Of a stretch of DNA of 64,000 bases, positions 9,340 to 18,332 are shown piece after piece. Positions within the stretch are counted from its first letter, which is position 1; each line of letters opens with the position of its first letter. This DNA is from Pokkaliibacter sp046614695 (GTDB lineage: Bacteria; Pseudomonadota; Gammaproteobacteria; Pseudomonadales; Balneatricaceae), in the NCBI RefSeq assembly GCF_046614695.1, contig NZ_JBKKHQ010000012.1, positions 1-64,000 of the forward strand. The letters are read 5' to 3'. The notes beneath the pieces were generated by a model, which searched no databases, had not been told where the DNA came from, and saw nothing but the letters and a program-made list of their open reading frames with translations. The translations under genes and the position numbers were made by a program.

Positions 9340-9507
9340 CAGGCCTCTGGCCGTTATTCGGTTGAACAGGCATTTTGCCGCAGCCGGTGCACGGTGTCAC
9401 CTTCAAGGAGCCAACCTTCTGTCCAATACGGCAGTCAAGAAGGTTGCAGGCTGTTACACTAACGCCATTACTTATCAACTGTATGGTAACTGATCAGGAG
9501 AAACACC

Positions 9508-10062
9508 ATGTCGCATGAGAAGCGCTGGGTATGGATGGATCTGGAAATGACGGGCTTGAACCCGGAGCAGGACCGTATTCTCGAGCTGGCGGTATTGGTA
9601 ACCGATCATGATTTGAATGTGATTGCGCAGGGACCGGTCTGGGTGGTTCACCAGTCCGATGATCTGCTCAACACCATGGACGAGTGGTGCACCAAGACTC
9701 ACGGCGAGTCTGGCCTGACGGACAAGGTTAAAGCCAGTGCGATGGATGAGGCCGGTCTGCAGCGTGCGCTGCTGAACTTCCTGCGTGAGCATGTTGCCGA
9801 GGGCACTGCGCCATTGTGCGGTAACTCAATCTGGCAAGATCGCCGTTTCATTGCCCGCTATCTGCCAGAAGTGGATGAGTATCTGCATTACCGTCTGATT
9901 GACGTGAGCTCACTGAAGGAGCTGGCACGCGCCTGGCGTCCTGATGTGCTTTCCAGCCTGAAAAAGAAAGGTTCCCACCAGGCCTTGGACGATATTCTTG
10001 AGTCCATTGAAGAGCTTCGTCATTACCGTCAGCACTTTCTGAATCTGGATGCTCAAGGCTAG
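9508..10062 (+). CDS. orn: Oligoribonuclease
   Basis: 184 residues with a clear AGGAGA ribosome-binding site before ATG 9508. It is a DEDDh 3'-5' exonuclease: the first acidic pair is in WMDLEMTGL, and further motifs are CGNSIWQDRRF and the C-terminal HQALDD. It degrades di- to pentaribonucleotides, including pGpG from c-di-GMP turnover, which makes it functionally relevant to the c-di-GMP protein at the start of the window. The gene runs into nnr with a 14-nt overlap. Confidence 0.97.
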   Translation: MSHEKRWVWMDLEMTGLNPEQDRILELAVLVTDHDLNVIAQGPVWVVHQSDDLLNTMDEWCTKTHGESGLTDKVKASAMDEAGLQRALLNFLREHVAEGTAPLCGNSIWQDRRFIARYLPEVDEYLHYRLIDVSSLKELARAWRPDVLSSLKKKGSHQALDDILESIEELRHYRQHFLNLDAQG

Positions 10063-11611
10063 GGCGGATTGCGTGCAGAACCCTCCGATTTCTTCTGATT
10101 CCCAGGACTCCGGCTGGTCGTCGAAACTGTTTGAGGCGCAAAGCCTTAAACGACTGGATGAACTGACAGCATCAGAGCGTCACCTCAGCGGTTTTAGTCT
10201 GATGCAGGAGGCCGCGACGGCACTGTTGCGGCATGTGCAGCAGCATTGGCCAGGTATGAGCCATCTGAGCATTGTGGCTGGCGCTGGTAATAATGGCGGC
10301 GATGGCGTTGCGTTGGCGCGTCTGGCGCTGGAGGCAGGTTTCAGGGTACAGCTTATTCTCAGTGATGAGCCCAATGCCTGGCAGCAAAGTCTCAAAGGCG
10401 AAGCGGCTGAAGCCTGGCAATGGTTGCAGTCATCGTCCTTCTCGGCACTGACCATTGGCGGCTTTTCGGAGACGCTGGCAGTGGAAGGCGATCTGCTGAT
10501 CGATGCATTGCTGGGTATAGGTATTCAGGGAGCGCCGCGAGCGAGTGCTGCCGCCATTATTCGCTGGATGAACTCATCGCAGGTGCCTGTACTGGCTGTT
10601 GATGTGCCTTCCGGTGTGAATGCGGATACAGGGCACGTGGTGGGTGAAGCGGTTATTGCTGCACGCACGTTGTCTTTTATTGCCATGAAGCCTGGCCTAT
10701 TGACCGGAACCGGTGTTGCGCATGCCGGTGTGGTTAGTCTTGCTGATCTTGGCGCTGCGACCATAAACAGTTCGCGCCACGCAGGTGTGAAACCGCAGGG
10801 GCGCGTGTTTGCTCCTTTTGCGCCTTATCTTCCCCATCGCTCTGCAGACAGTCATAAAGGCCAGTTTGGTCATGTGCTGGTCGTCGGCGGCAATTTGGGT
10901 ATGGCGGGTGCCGCATTGCTGAGTGCGCGTGCTGCTCTGAGAAGCGGTGCCGGATTGGTGAGTGTGGTGACGCGTGAAACTCATGTGCCTGCATTTATCA
11001 CTGCTCAGCCCGAGCTGATGGTCAAAGGTGTCCGCAATGGTTTGGAAGCCATTGATTGGATGACTCGATGTGATGTGATTCTGATTGGTCCTGGGCTTGG
11101 GCAGGATGCATGGGCGGAGCAACTTTTACAGCAAGCGCTGGCAGCCAAAAAGCCGCTGGTAATCGATGCTGATGCGCTGACCTTGCTTAAACAGAGAGGC
11201 TGGCAGCCTCAGACTCCGTGGGTAATGACGCCTCATCCGGGTGAGGCTGCGCGGCTATTGGATGTTGCCAATCGTGATATTCAGGCGGATCGCCTGTTTC
11301 ACGCTAAGGCACTGCAGCAGCAGTATCATGCCGTTGTTGTGCTAAAGGGCAAAGGCTCCTGGGTTGTCGATAAGTCCGAATTGCCTCGTCTGGTGACAAC
11401 CGGCAATCCCGGCATGAGTGCGCCTGGTATGGGGGATGCTCTGGCGGGCGTGATCGCTGCACTGATGGGGCAGGGGTTCTCGGGTTTTGAGGCGGCCTCT
11501 TTGGGCGCTTACCTGCACGGTGTCGCAGGCGATGAAGCATCAAAAGGCGGACAGCGCGGAATGGTGACTTCTGATTTGATCGAGCAGTTACGGCCGCTAG
11601 TCAACGCCTGA
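10049..11611 (+). CDS. nnr: Bifunctional NAD(P)H-hydrate epimerase/dehydratase
   Basis: 520 residues. The N-terminal half is the YjeF_N epimerase (AGAGNNGGDGVALARL, then DALLGIG), and the C-terminal half is the ADP-dependent dehydratase of ribokinase fold (SAPGMGDALAGVIAAL). It repairs hydrated NADH and NADPH. Two starts are possible: ATG 10049, overlapping orn, or GTG 10073, which has a better purine stretch (AGGGCGGA) in front. In many gammaproteobacteria queG lies between orn and nnr; here it is absent and the two genes overlap. Confidence 0.93.
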   Translation: MLKARADCVQNPPISSDSQDSGWSSKLFEAQSLKRLDELTASERHLSGFSLMQEAATALLRHVQQHWPGMSHLSIVAGAGNNGGDGVALARLALEAGFRVQLILSDEPNAWQQSLKGEAAEAWQWLQSSSFSALTIGGFSETLAVEGDLLIDALLGIGIQGAPRASAAAIIRWMNSSQVPVLAVDVPSGVNADTGHVVGEAVIAARTLSFIAMKPGLLTGTGVAHAGVVSLADLGAATINSSRHAGVKPQGRVFAPFAPYLPHRSADSHKGQFGHVLVVGGNLGMAGAALLSARAALRSGAGLVSVVTRETHVPAFITAQPELMVKGVRNGLEAIDWMTRCDVILIGPGLGQDAWAEQLLQQALAAKKPLVIDADALTLLKQRGWQPQTPWVMTPHPGEAARLLDVANRDIQADRLFHAKALQQQYHAVVVLKGKGSWVVDKSELPRLVTTGNPGMSAPGMGDALAGVIAALMGQGFSGFEAASLGAYLHGVAGDEASKGGQRGMVTSDLIEQLRPLVNA

Positions 11612-11629
11612 CACATCACGTTGTCAGGC
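11606..11629 (+). other. Hairpin over the nnr stop codon
   Basis: Perfect 8-bp inverted repeat GCCTGACA/TGTCAGGC with an 8-nt loop; the left arm contains the nnr stop codon. There is no T-run after it on the plus strand, so it is more likely an mRNA-stability or 3'-end structure than a terminator. Confidence 0.35.
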
Positions 11630-11679
11630 AAAAATTGAGTTAACACTTATAAGTCGGATGAGAAGGGTATTCCCTGGCG

Positions 11680-12162
11680 ATGATGTATTTCTGGAATTGT
11701 GCTGATGAGCCTAGCATGCTGGCGCTGGCGGCTTCTTTCTCCACGTGTTTGCGTGAGGGTGGCGTTGTCTATCTGCACGGTAATTTGGGGATGGGAAAAA
11801 CGACCCTGAGCCGTGGCATTATTCAGGCGCTGGGGCATCAGGGAGCCGTTAAGAGCCCAACCTATACGCTGGTAGAGCCTTACGAGCATATTCAGCCGGT
11901 CAGTTATCACTTTGATTTGTATCGTCTGGCCGATGCCGAAGAGCTTGAGTTTATGGGGATTCGGGATTATTTCGATGCTCAGCATCTCTGTCTGGTGGAG
12001 TGGCCTGAAAAAGGGGCGGGTGTTCTTCCTGCGGCGGATGTGGAAATCTCCCTGACGCGATGGCAGGATGGACGCAACGTGCAAATGGTGGCCAATACGT
12101 CACGTGGCCAGCAGATCGTGACCAGTTTGCGCACCCTTAAGCCCGAGTCCGGTGCTGAGTAA
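11680..12162 (+). CDS. tsaE: tRNA t6A biosynthesis ATPase TsaE
   Basis: 160 residues. Walker A is HGNLGMGKTT, followed by the conserved SPTYTLVEPY and FDLYRL segments of the family, with WPEKG near the end. TsaE drives the TsaBDE complex making threonylcarbamoyladenosine at position 37 of ANN-decoding tRNAs. It may begin at either of two consecutive ATGs (11680, 11683). It precedes amiB as in E. coli. TrmO, which methylates the same t6A base, is also in this window at 46.8 kb. Confidence 0.95.
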   Translation: MMYFWNCADEPSMLALAASFSTCLREGGVVYLHGNLGMGKTTLSRGIIQALGHQGAVKSPTYTLVEPYEHIQPVSYHFDLYRLADAEELEFMGIRDYFDAQHLCLVEWPEKGAGVLPAADVEISLTRWQDGRNVQMVANTSRGQQIVTSLRTLKPESGAE

Positions 12163-12208
12163 GGTGTGAAGTATTTCTTCTTGAGAGGCGGTAGCAGTTT
12201 CGCACAGC

Positions 12209-13648
12209 ATGATGACTAGGATTCTACAGCGGCTGATACTTTTGCTGTGTTGTACCTTCTTGAGTGTGAGCGCCTTTGGCGCCACCATCAATGGCGTGCG
12301 GCTCTGGCAGGCTCCGGATAATACCCGTCTGGTATTTGATCTGAGTGCGCCTATTCAGTACCAGGCGTTCATGGTTGAAAACCCTGACCGTCTGGTGATC
12401 GATGTTGATAACAGTACTTTCAACGCATCTTTGAGCGGCCTCGCCCTGCAAGGCTCTCCTATCAAAGAAATTCGTACCGGTGTGCGTCAGGGCAACAATC
12501 TTCGGATTGTGATGGACCTAAGCCAGCGGCTTGGCTTCAAGCACTTTACGTTGGCTCCCAATGCGACCTACGGCAACCGGCTGGTTGTCGACATCCAGAC
12601 GCCACAAAGTGCCGATAAGGCTATTCCTGTTCCGGCCACCCCTACGCCGGTGAAGTCCTCATCTGATCCTCTGCCCGCAGCACCAACAACACCTGCACCG
12701 CAGGCCGTTCAGGCACCGGAGTATCGTAATATCATTATTGCGGTGGATGCAGGTCACGGCGGTGAGGATCCCGGGGCTATCGGCGCAGGTGGTCTGCGAG
12801 AGAAAAATGTCGTCTTGGCGATTGCTCGTAAGCTCGAAGCATTACTGGCGCAGGAGCCGGGTTTCACGCCTTATCTGACCCGTCGTGGTGATTACTTTAT
12901 TGAGCTTCGCAAGCGTACCCTGCTGGCGCGGGATGCCAACGCGGATATGTTTGTCTCCATTCACGCTGATGCCTTTAAAAATACCTCTGCCCGAGGTGCG
13001 TCCGTGTGGACGCTGTCCGAGCGTGGAGCGACCAGTGAAATGGGTCGCTGGCTGGCTCAGCAGGAGAACAGTTCTGACCTGATTGGTGGCGTGGGCAATG
13101 TCAGTCTTGATGACAAGGATGAGGTGCTGGCGGGCGTTCTGCTGGACCTGTCCATGACCAGCACGCTGAAGATGAGCGACAATCTGGGAAAAGATGTTCT
13201 CAAGCATGTGGGCGGTTTTGCCAAATTGCACAAGAATCATGTGGAGCGTGCAGGCTTTGTGGTGCTCAAGTCCCCTGATATTCCTTCGATTCTGGTGGAA
13301 ACCGGGTTTATCTCCAATCCTACAGAAGCGAATAATCTCAAGAGTTCGCAGTACCAGCAGCGCATGGCTGAGGCGATCTTCCGTGGTATCAAACAGCATT
13401 TCTACGAACAGCCCCAGCCAAACACCTGGATTGCCGCCAAAATCAAGAATCCCGGTCTGCCACCGCCCTCTGGCACGGGCACTGGCGCCTCAGCGGGTAA
13501 TCGCCTGTATCGGGTGATCTCGGGCGATACACTTTCAGCAATCGCTGCAAAAAATGGTATTTCTCTTCGTCGTCTGCTGGATGAAAACCAGCTGACATTG
13601 CGTTCGACGATCAAAGTCGGCCAGAAACTGGTAATACCTAACTCCTGA
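12209..13648 (+). CDS. amiB: N-acetylmuramoyl-L-alanine amidase AmiB (AMIN, Amidase_3, LysM)
   Basis: 479 residues. A signal peptide (LLLCCTFLSVSAFGA, cleavage near residue 25) leads to the periplasm. An AMIN domain for septal targeting spans about 28-130, then a Pro/Ala-rich linker, an Amidase_3 domain (about 172-395) and a C-terminal LysM (about 432-478). Zinc ligands appear as DAGHGGEDPG, the Glu of LREKN, SIHADA and the catalytic Glu of LVETGFISNP. It splits septal peptidoglycan during division, normally under EnvC control. The appended LysM adds wall binding, as in Pseudomonas and other AmiB proteins. Confidence 0.95.
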   Translation: MMTRILQRLILLLCCTFLSVSAFGATINGVRLWQAPDNTRLVFDLSAPIQYQAFMVENPDRLVIDVDNSTFNASLSGLALQGSPIKEIRTGVRQGNNLRIVMDLSQRLGFKHFTLAPNATYGNRLVVDIQTPQSADKAIPVPATPTPVKSSSDPLPAAPTTPAPQAVQAPEYRNIIIAVDAGHGGEDPGAIGAGGLREKNVVLAIARKLEALLAQEPGFTPYLTRRGDYFIELRKRTLLARDANADMFVSIHADAFKNTSARGASVWTLSERGATSEMGRWLAQQENSSDLIGGVGNVSLDDKDEVLAGVLLDLSMTSTLKMSDNLGKDVLKHVGGFAKLHKNHVERAGFVVLKSPDIPSILVETGFISNPTEANNLKSSQYQQRMAEAIFRGIKQHFYEQPQPNTWIAAKIKNPGLPPPSGTGTGASAGNRLYRVISGDTLSAIAAKNGISLRRLLDENQLTLRSTIKVGQKLVIPNS

Positions 13649-13669
13649 TTCCCCGAAATTTGGTACCTC

Positions 13670-15592
13670 ATGTCAGAGTCATTCCGTCGCATTCATAGTC
13701 TTAGTCCACGCCTGGCTAACCAGATTGCTGCTGGTGAGGTTGTTGAGCGACCAGCCTCCGTGGTCAAGGAGCTACTGGAAAACAGTCTTGATGCCGGTGC
13801 ATCCCGTATTGATCTGGATGTAGAGCAGGGTGGCGTCAAAAAGATCCAGATTCGTGATAATGGCGTGGGCATCATGGCAGAGGATCTGCCGCTGGCGCTT
13901 AGTCGTCATGCGACGAGCAAGATTCACACGCTGGAGGATCTGGAGGCAGTTGCCAGTCTCGGTTTTCGTGGTGAGGCTCTGGCCTCGGTGAGTTCAGTGT
14001 CACGCCTGACTTTAACGTCACGCGCTGAAGGCGCTGAGCATGCCTTTCAGGTTGTCACCGAAGGTCGCGATATGACGCCGGAAGTCTCGCCAGCCGCGCA
14101 CCCTCAGGGGACGACGGTTGAGATGCGCGATCTTTTCTTTAATACGCCGGCGAGACGCAAATTCCTGCGCACTGAGAAAACCGAGTTTAGTCATCTGGAA
14201 GAGGTGGTTCGGCGTCTGGCACTGAGCCGCTTCGATGTCGGCTTTCACCTGCGGCACAATCAAAAGACCGTATTTGCCTTGCCGCCTGCACGAACCGAAA
14301 TGGAACGGGAGCGGCGTATTGCTCAGTTGCTGGGGAATCAGTTTCTCCAGCAATCGGTGGTGGTGGATATCAACAATAACGCCCTGCGAATTCAAGGGTG
14401 GGTCGGTTTGCCGACGTTTTCACGCAGCCAGCAGGATCAGCAGTATTTCTTCGTTAATGGACGCGTGATTCGTGATCGTCTGGTTGCTCACGCGATTCGT
14501 CAGGCCTATCAGGATGTGCTTTATAACGGCCGTCATCCGGTGTTTGTGCTCTATCTCTATGTGGATCCGGCCGTGGTTGACGTCAATGTGCACCCGACCA
14601 AGCATGAGGTGCGCTTCCGCGATGGGCGTCTGGTGCATGATTTTATCTTCAGCAGTCTCCATCGTGCTCTGGCGGAAGTTCGACCCGATGCTAATGCTGC
14701 CACTGATGCGGTTACGCTTGATGCTACCCCTGCGCCGGTGGTGCATGGGCAGGCAGCAGGTGAGTTCGGTGGGCAGGGATACATGCCACTTAATTTGCCT
14801 GACTCCCGTCCTACTGGTGCCCAAATCCGTGAGCAGATGGCGGGTTATGCGCGTCTGCATCCTGAACAGGGTGGCGAGGAAGTGTCCGGGGACGCGAGTT
14901 ATTCGTCAGCCGTTGCGCAAGACTCCTCCTCCGCTTTTGACCCGATTGCTGCCTTCACGGCTTCGTCCTCATCAGGGGGGGTAGCCTTGCCAAAGGTGGA
15001 TGAGCATCTGCCTCCTTTGGGTTTTGCCATGGCGCAGCTGCACGGTATTTACATCCTTTCGCAAAACCAGCACGGCATGGTGATTGTGGACATGCATGCT
15101 GCCCATGAACGTATCGTGTATGAGCGAATGAAAGTGGCCTGGCAAGGTGAGGGGGTGAAATCTCAGCCTTTGCTTGTGCCTGTGTCTCTTGCTGTAAGCG
15201 AGCGCGAGGCCGATAGTGCGGAAGAGCAGCAGGAGTTTTTTCAGCGTTTAGGCTTTGGCTTACAGCGAATGGGAACGGAAACACTGGTGGTGCGTGAAGT
15301 TCCAGCGCTGCTGCGTCAGGCCGATGTGCCAAAACTGGTTACTGATGTGCTATCTGATCTACTGAATATTGGTCAGAGTAGTCGGGTTGAGGCTCATATT
15401 AATGAGTTGCTGGGCACCATGGCCTGTCACGGGTCCGTCCGCGCCAATCGCCAGCTAACGCTGGATGAGATGAATGGTTTGCTACGGGATATGGAGCGAA
15501 CTGAGCGTAGTGGTCAGTGTAATCATGGTCGCCCGACCTGGACACAGCTTAGTATGAAGGATCTCGATCGCCTCTTTATGCGCGGGCAGTGA
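13670..15592 (+). CDS. mutL: DNA mismatch repair protein MutL
   Basis: 640 residues. The N-terminal GHKL ATPase has all motifs: ENSLDAGA, DNGVGI, RHATSK and GFRGEALASVSSV. A Ser/Ala-rich linker (about 350-450) leads to the C-terminal dimerisation domain, where the DMHAAHERIVYE and CHGSVRAN segments stand out. I do not see the DQHA(X)2E(X)4E endonuclease motif (the position reads DMHAAHERIVYE); with Dam-type systems MutH does the nicking, but methyl direction cannot be judged here. It begins 21 nt after amiB and is followed closely by miaA. Confidence 0.97.
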   Translation: MSESFRRIHSLSPRLANQIAAGEVVERPASVVKELLENSLDAGASRIDLDVEQGGVKKIQIRDNGVGIMAEDLPLALSRHATSKIHTLEDLEAVASLGFRGEALASVSSVSRLTLTSRAEGAEHAFQVVTEGRDMTPEVSPAAHPQGTTVEMRDLFFNTPARRKFLRTEKTEFSHLEEVVRRLALSRFDVGFHLRHNQKTVFALPPARTEMERERRIAQLLGNQFLQQSVVVDINNNALRIQGWVGLPTFSRSQQDQQYFFVNGRVIRDRLVAHAIRQAYQDVLYNGRHPVFVLYLYVDPAVVDVNVHPTKHEVRFRDGRLVHDFIFSSLHRALAEVRPDANAATDAVTLDATPAPVVHGQAAGEFGGQGYMPLNLPDSRPTGAQIREQMAGYARLHPEQGGEEVSGDASYSSAVAQDSSSAFDPIAAFTASSSSGGVALPKVDEHLPPLGFAMAQLHGIYILSQNQHGMVIVDMHAAHERIVYERMKVAWQGEGVKSQPLLVPVSLAVSEREADSAEEQQEFFQRLGFGLQRMGTETLVVREVPALLRQADVPKLVTDVLSDLLNIGQSSRVEAHINELLGTMACHGSVRANRQLTLDEMNGLLRDMERTERSGQCNHGRPTWTQLSMKDLDRLFMRGQ

Positions 15593-15627
15593 TACCATAG
15601 CCCTTTTGAATCCTGGATCTCCCTTGC

Positions 15628-16569
15628 ATGACTGATTCACGCCTTCCTCCGGCGATATTCCTTATGGGCCCCACTGCCGCGGGGAAAACCGCACTGGCCT
15701 TTGAGCTGGCGGAGCGTTTTCCATGTGACATTATCAGTGTCGACTCTGCGCTGATCTATCGTGGCATGGATATCGGCACCGCCAAGCCTACGCCTGAAGA
15801 GTTGGCTCGTTTTCCTCATGCCTTAGTGGATATTCTCGATCCGGCGCAAGCCTACTCCGCTGCGGACTTCTGTGCTGATGCGCTGAGATTGATGGCGAAA
15901 AGTGTGGCGAATGGACGCGTTCCTCTGCTGGTGGGTGGTACCATGCTTTATTACAACGCCCTTATTAAGGGAATGGCTGACTTGCCAGCGGCGGATGCTG
16001 GCTTAAGAGCCCGGATGGAGGCGCAGGCAGAGGCTCAGGGCTGGGAGTCTATTCATCAGCAATTGGCTGAGGTTGACCCGGAGTCTGCAGCACGGATCCG
16101 GTCAACGGATCCCCAACGCCTTCAGCGGGCTTTGGAAGTTTATGAACTCACTGGCAAGCCTCTCAGTCAGCATTGGCGAGAGCAGGAGGCTTATTGCTTG
16201 CCCTACCAGGTAACTCAAATTGCCATCAGCCCTGCTGAGCGTCATGTGTTGCATGAGCGGATTGCACTTCGCTTTCGGCAGATGCTGGAGATGAACTTTC
16301 TGGATGAAGTCCGGGAATTAATGAAGCGGGATGACCTTCACCCCGGCTTACCCTCCATTCGCTGTGTGGGTTATCGTCAGGCCTGGAGTTACTTGCAGGG
16401 CGATGGCAGTCACGATGAGTTTGTTGAAAAAGGCATCGCTGCAACACGCCAGTTGGCGAAAAGACAGCTCACCTGGCTGCGCAGTTTCGAGGCTGCAAAG
16501 TGGGTTGACAGCTCTGCTGCAACCGCGAAAAGCAATGTCTTGAAATTGCTGGAAGCAGGCCTCACTTAG
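15628..16569 (+). CDS. miaA: tRNA dimethylallyltransferase MiaA
   Basis: 313 residues. P-loop GPTAAGKTALA, then SVDSALIYRGMDIGTAKP and the GGTMLYYNAL motif characteristic of MiaA. It transfers dimethylallyl from DMAPP to A37 of UNN-decoding tRNAs. It lies in the amiB-mutL-miaA-hfq order shared with enterics and pseudomonads. A terminator with a competing upstream hairpin follows it, ahead of hfq. Confidence 0.97.
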   Translation: MTDSRLPPAIFLMGPTAAGKTALAFELAERFPCDIISVDSALIYRGMDIGTAKPTPEELARFPHALVDILDPAQAYSAADFCADALRLMAKSVANGRVPLLVGGTMLYYNALIKGMADLPAADAGLRARMEAQAEAQGWESIHQQLAEVDPESAARIRSTDPQRLQRALEVYELTGKPLSQHWREQEAYCLPYQVTQIAISPAERHVLHERIALRFRQMLEMNFLDEVRELMKRDDLHPGLPSIRCVGYRQAWSYLQGDGSHDEFVEKGIAATRQLAKRQLTWLRSFEAAKWVDSSAATAKSNVLKLLEAGLT

Positions 16570-16583
16570 GTGTATAAGTACTA

Positions 16584-16625
16584 GTACCCAAAGAGGGTAC
16601 GCCTTTATTCGTACCCCTTTTTTTT
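16584..16625 (+). terminator. Terminator with a mutually exclusive upstream hairpin, miaA-hfq
   Basis: The segment GGGTACG (16595-16601) can pair with CGTACCC (16610-16616), giving a 7-bp stem followed by eight T, a standard intrinsic terminator. The same GGGTAC can instead pair with GTACCC just upstream (16584-16589). The two hairpins cannot form together, which is the geometry of an attenuator. It may simply be a terminator with a fortuitous repeat. Confidence 0.75.
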
Positions 16626-16676
16626 GTTTTTTGGTCAGACTTGGACCACTACTCCACATATTAAGGAGCTCCAGAA

Positions 16677-16916
16677 ATGTCAAAAGGGCAATCTCTACAA
16701 GACCCTTTCCTGAACGTCCTGCGCAAAGAGCGTGTACCGGTTTCCATCTTCCTGGTTAACGGTATCAAGCTGCAGGGTCAGATCGAGTCCTTCGATCAGT
16801 TTGTAATCCTGTTGAAGAACACTGTAAGTCAGATGGTTTATAAGCATGCCATCTCGACGGTTGTACCGGCTCGTCCGGTGAAATTGCCGGGAGTGGATGA
16901 CGTTCCTGCCGGTTGA
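16677..16916 (+). CDS. hfq: RNA chaperone Hfq
   Basis: 79 residues. The Sm1 motif (VSIFLVNGIKLQGQIESFDQF) and Sm2 motif (VYKHAISTVVP) are intact, including the YKHA proximal-face uridine-binding residues and the distal-face QxxxF region. The protein forms a hexameric ring pairing sRNAs with mRNAs. It has AAGGAG ahead of the ATG. The C-terminal tail is short (about 14 residues past the Sm core), closer to the Pseudomonas form than to the 102-residue E. coli form. hflX follows at 13 nt. Confidence 0.98.
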   Translation: MSKGQSLQDPFLNVLRKERVPVSIFLVNGIKLQGQIESFDQFVILLKNTVSQMVYKHAISTVVPARPVKLPGVDDVPAG

Positions 16917-16929
16917 TGTGAGGTGATAA

Positions 16930-18249
16930 TTGTTCTTTGAACGCCCCAATACAGGTGAACGTGCCGTTCTCGTTCACCTGGATATGTATGAAGATGCAGA
17001 ACGGGAAGATCCCGCCGAATTTCAGGAGCTGGTCCGCTCCGCAGGTGCAACCCCTGTTGCGCTGGTGACCGGTTCACGCAGTTCCCCCAATCCCAAGTTC
17101 TATGCTGGTTCAGGCAAGGTGGAAGAGATTCGACAGATTGTTGTCGATCAGGAAGCCGAAGTCGTGCTGTTCAACCATGCGCTGAGCCCTGCTCAGGAGC
17201 GTAATCTTGAGATTGAACTCAAGTGTCGCGTACTGGATCGCACCGGCCTGATTCTGGATATTTTTGCCCAGCGTGCACGTACCCATGAAGGTAAATTGCA
17301 GGTTGAGCTGGCGCAGCTTGAGCACATGTCTACGCGTTTGGTGCGCGGCTGGACTCACCTTGAGCGTCAGAAGGGTGGTATCGGTCTTCGTGGCCCGGGT
17401 GAAACGCAGCTTGAGACCGACCGTCGGTTGCTGCGTGAGCGCATCAAGTATATTCACAAGCGACTTGAGAAAGTGCGCAAGCAGCGTGATCAAGGGCGCC
17501 GCGCTCGTCGTCGTGCGGATATTCCCACGGTTTCGCTGGTGGGTTATACCAACGCGGGTAAATCGACCCTCTTTAATACCTTGTCAGTTGCTGGCGTCTA
17601 TGCGGCCGACCAGTTGTTTGCAACGCTTGATCCGACTCTGCGCCGTCTGCAGGTGCCGGATGTTGGAACGACAATTTTTGCCGATACGGTCGGATTTATC
17701 CGGCATTTGCCTCACAAGCTCGTTGATGCTTTTCAGGCCACGCTTCAGGAAACCACAGAAGCGACACTGCTGTTGCATGTGGTGGATGCAGCCAATGAGG
17801 AGCGTGAGCGTAATCTGCAAGCAGTCAATGAAGTCCTGTTTGAGATCGGTGCGGATGAAGTGCCGAGCCTTATGGTCTATAACAAAGTCGACTTGTTAGA
17901 GCAGGTTGAGCCCCATATTGATCGAGATGACCAGGGGCGTCCGCGAGCGGTCTGGATGTCTGCGGCAAAAGATCAGGGAACTGAATTTTTGATGCAGGCC
18001 ATTTCTGAGTTGCTGGCGGATGATCTGGTCCACAAGACGCTGACATTAACTCCGGCTGAAGGTGCGTTGCGAGCCATGTTGTTCGAGCAAAACGCGGTGC
18101 TGGATGAGCAATGGGACGATAAAGGCAGTAACCTTCTGGAGGTCCGTTTGCCTCTGAGCGACTTTTTGCAGATGCTCAGGCGCTGTGATATTGCTGCAGA
18201 ACGCTTTGGTTTGCGGCAACAGAAGGAAACTTGCGAGGAGTTCTTCTGA
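16930..18249 (+). CDS. hflX: Ribosome-splitting GTPase HflX
   Basis: 439 residues from a TTG start at 16930 preceded by GTGAGGTGA, giving the conserved N-terminus (M)FFERPNTGERAVLVHLD; no ATG fits the family start. The N-terminal nucleotide-binding domain contains GSGKVEEI and the glycine-rich GPGETQLE segment. The G domain has P-loop GYTNAGKSTLFNTL, DTVGFI and NKVDLL. HflX dissociates stalled or heat-damaged 70S ribosomes. It is translated from the same transcript as hfq. Confidence 0.95.
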   Translation: MFFERPNTGERAVLVHLDMYEDAEREDPAEFQELVRSAGATPVALVTGSRSSPNPKFYAGSGKVEEIRQIVVDQEAEVVLFNHALSPAQERNLEIELKCRVLDRTGLILDIFAQRARTHEGKLQVELAQLEHMSTRLVRGWTHLERQKGGIGLRGPGETQLETDRRLLRERIKYIHKRLEKVRKQRDQGRRARRRADIPTVSLVGYTNAGKSTLFNTLSVAGVYAADQLFATLDPTLRRLQVPDVGTTIFADTVGFIRHLPHKLVDAFQATLQETTEATLLLHVVDAANEERERNLQAVNEVLFEIGADEVPSLMVYNKVDLLEQVEPHIDRDDQGRPRAVWMSAAKDQGTEFLMQAISELLADDLVHKTLTLTPAEGALRAMLFEQNAVLDEQWDDKGSNLLEVRLPLSDFLQMLRRCDIAAERFGLRQQKETCEEFF

Positions 18250-18332
18250 TTCGTAGACTGCTGCACTTCCTTAGTTTGTGCTAAATGTTTACTGTCATCC
18301 GAATAATTTGAAAAAGTAATACGGAGAACCCT

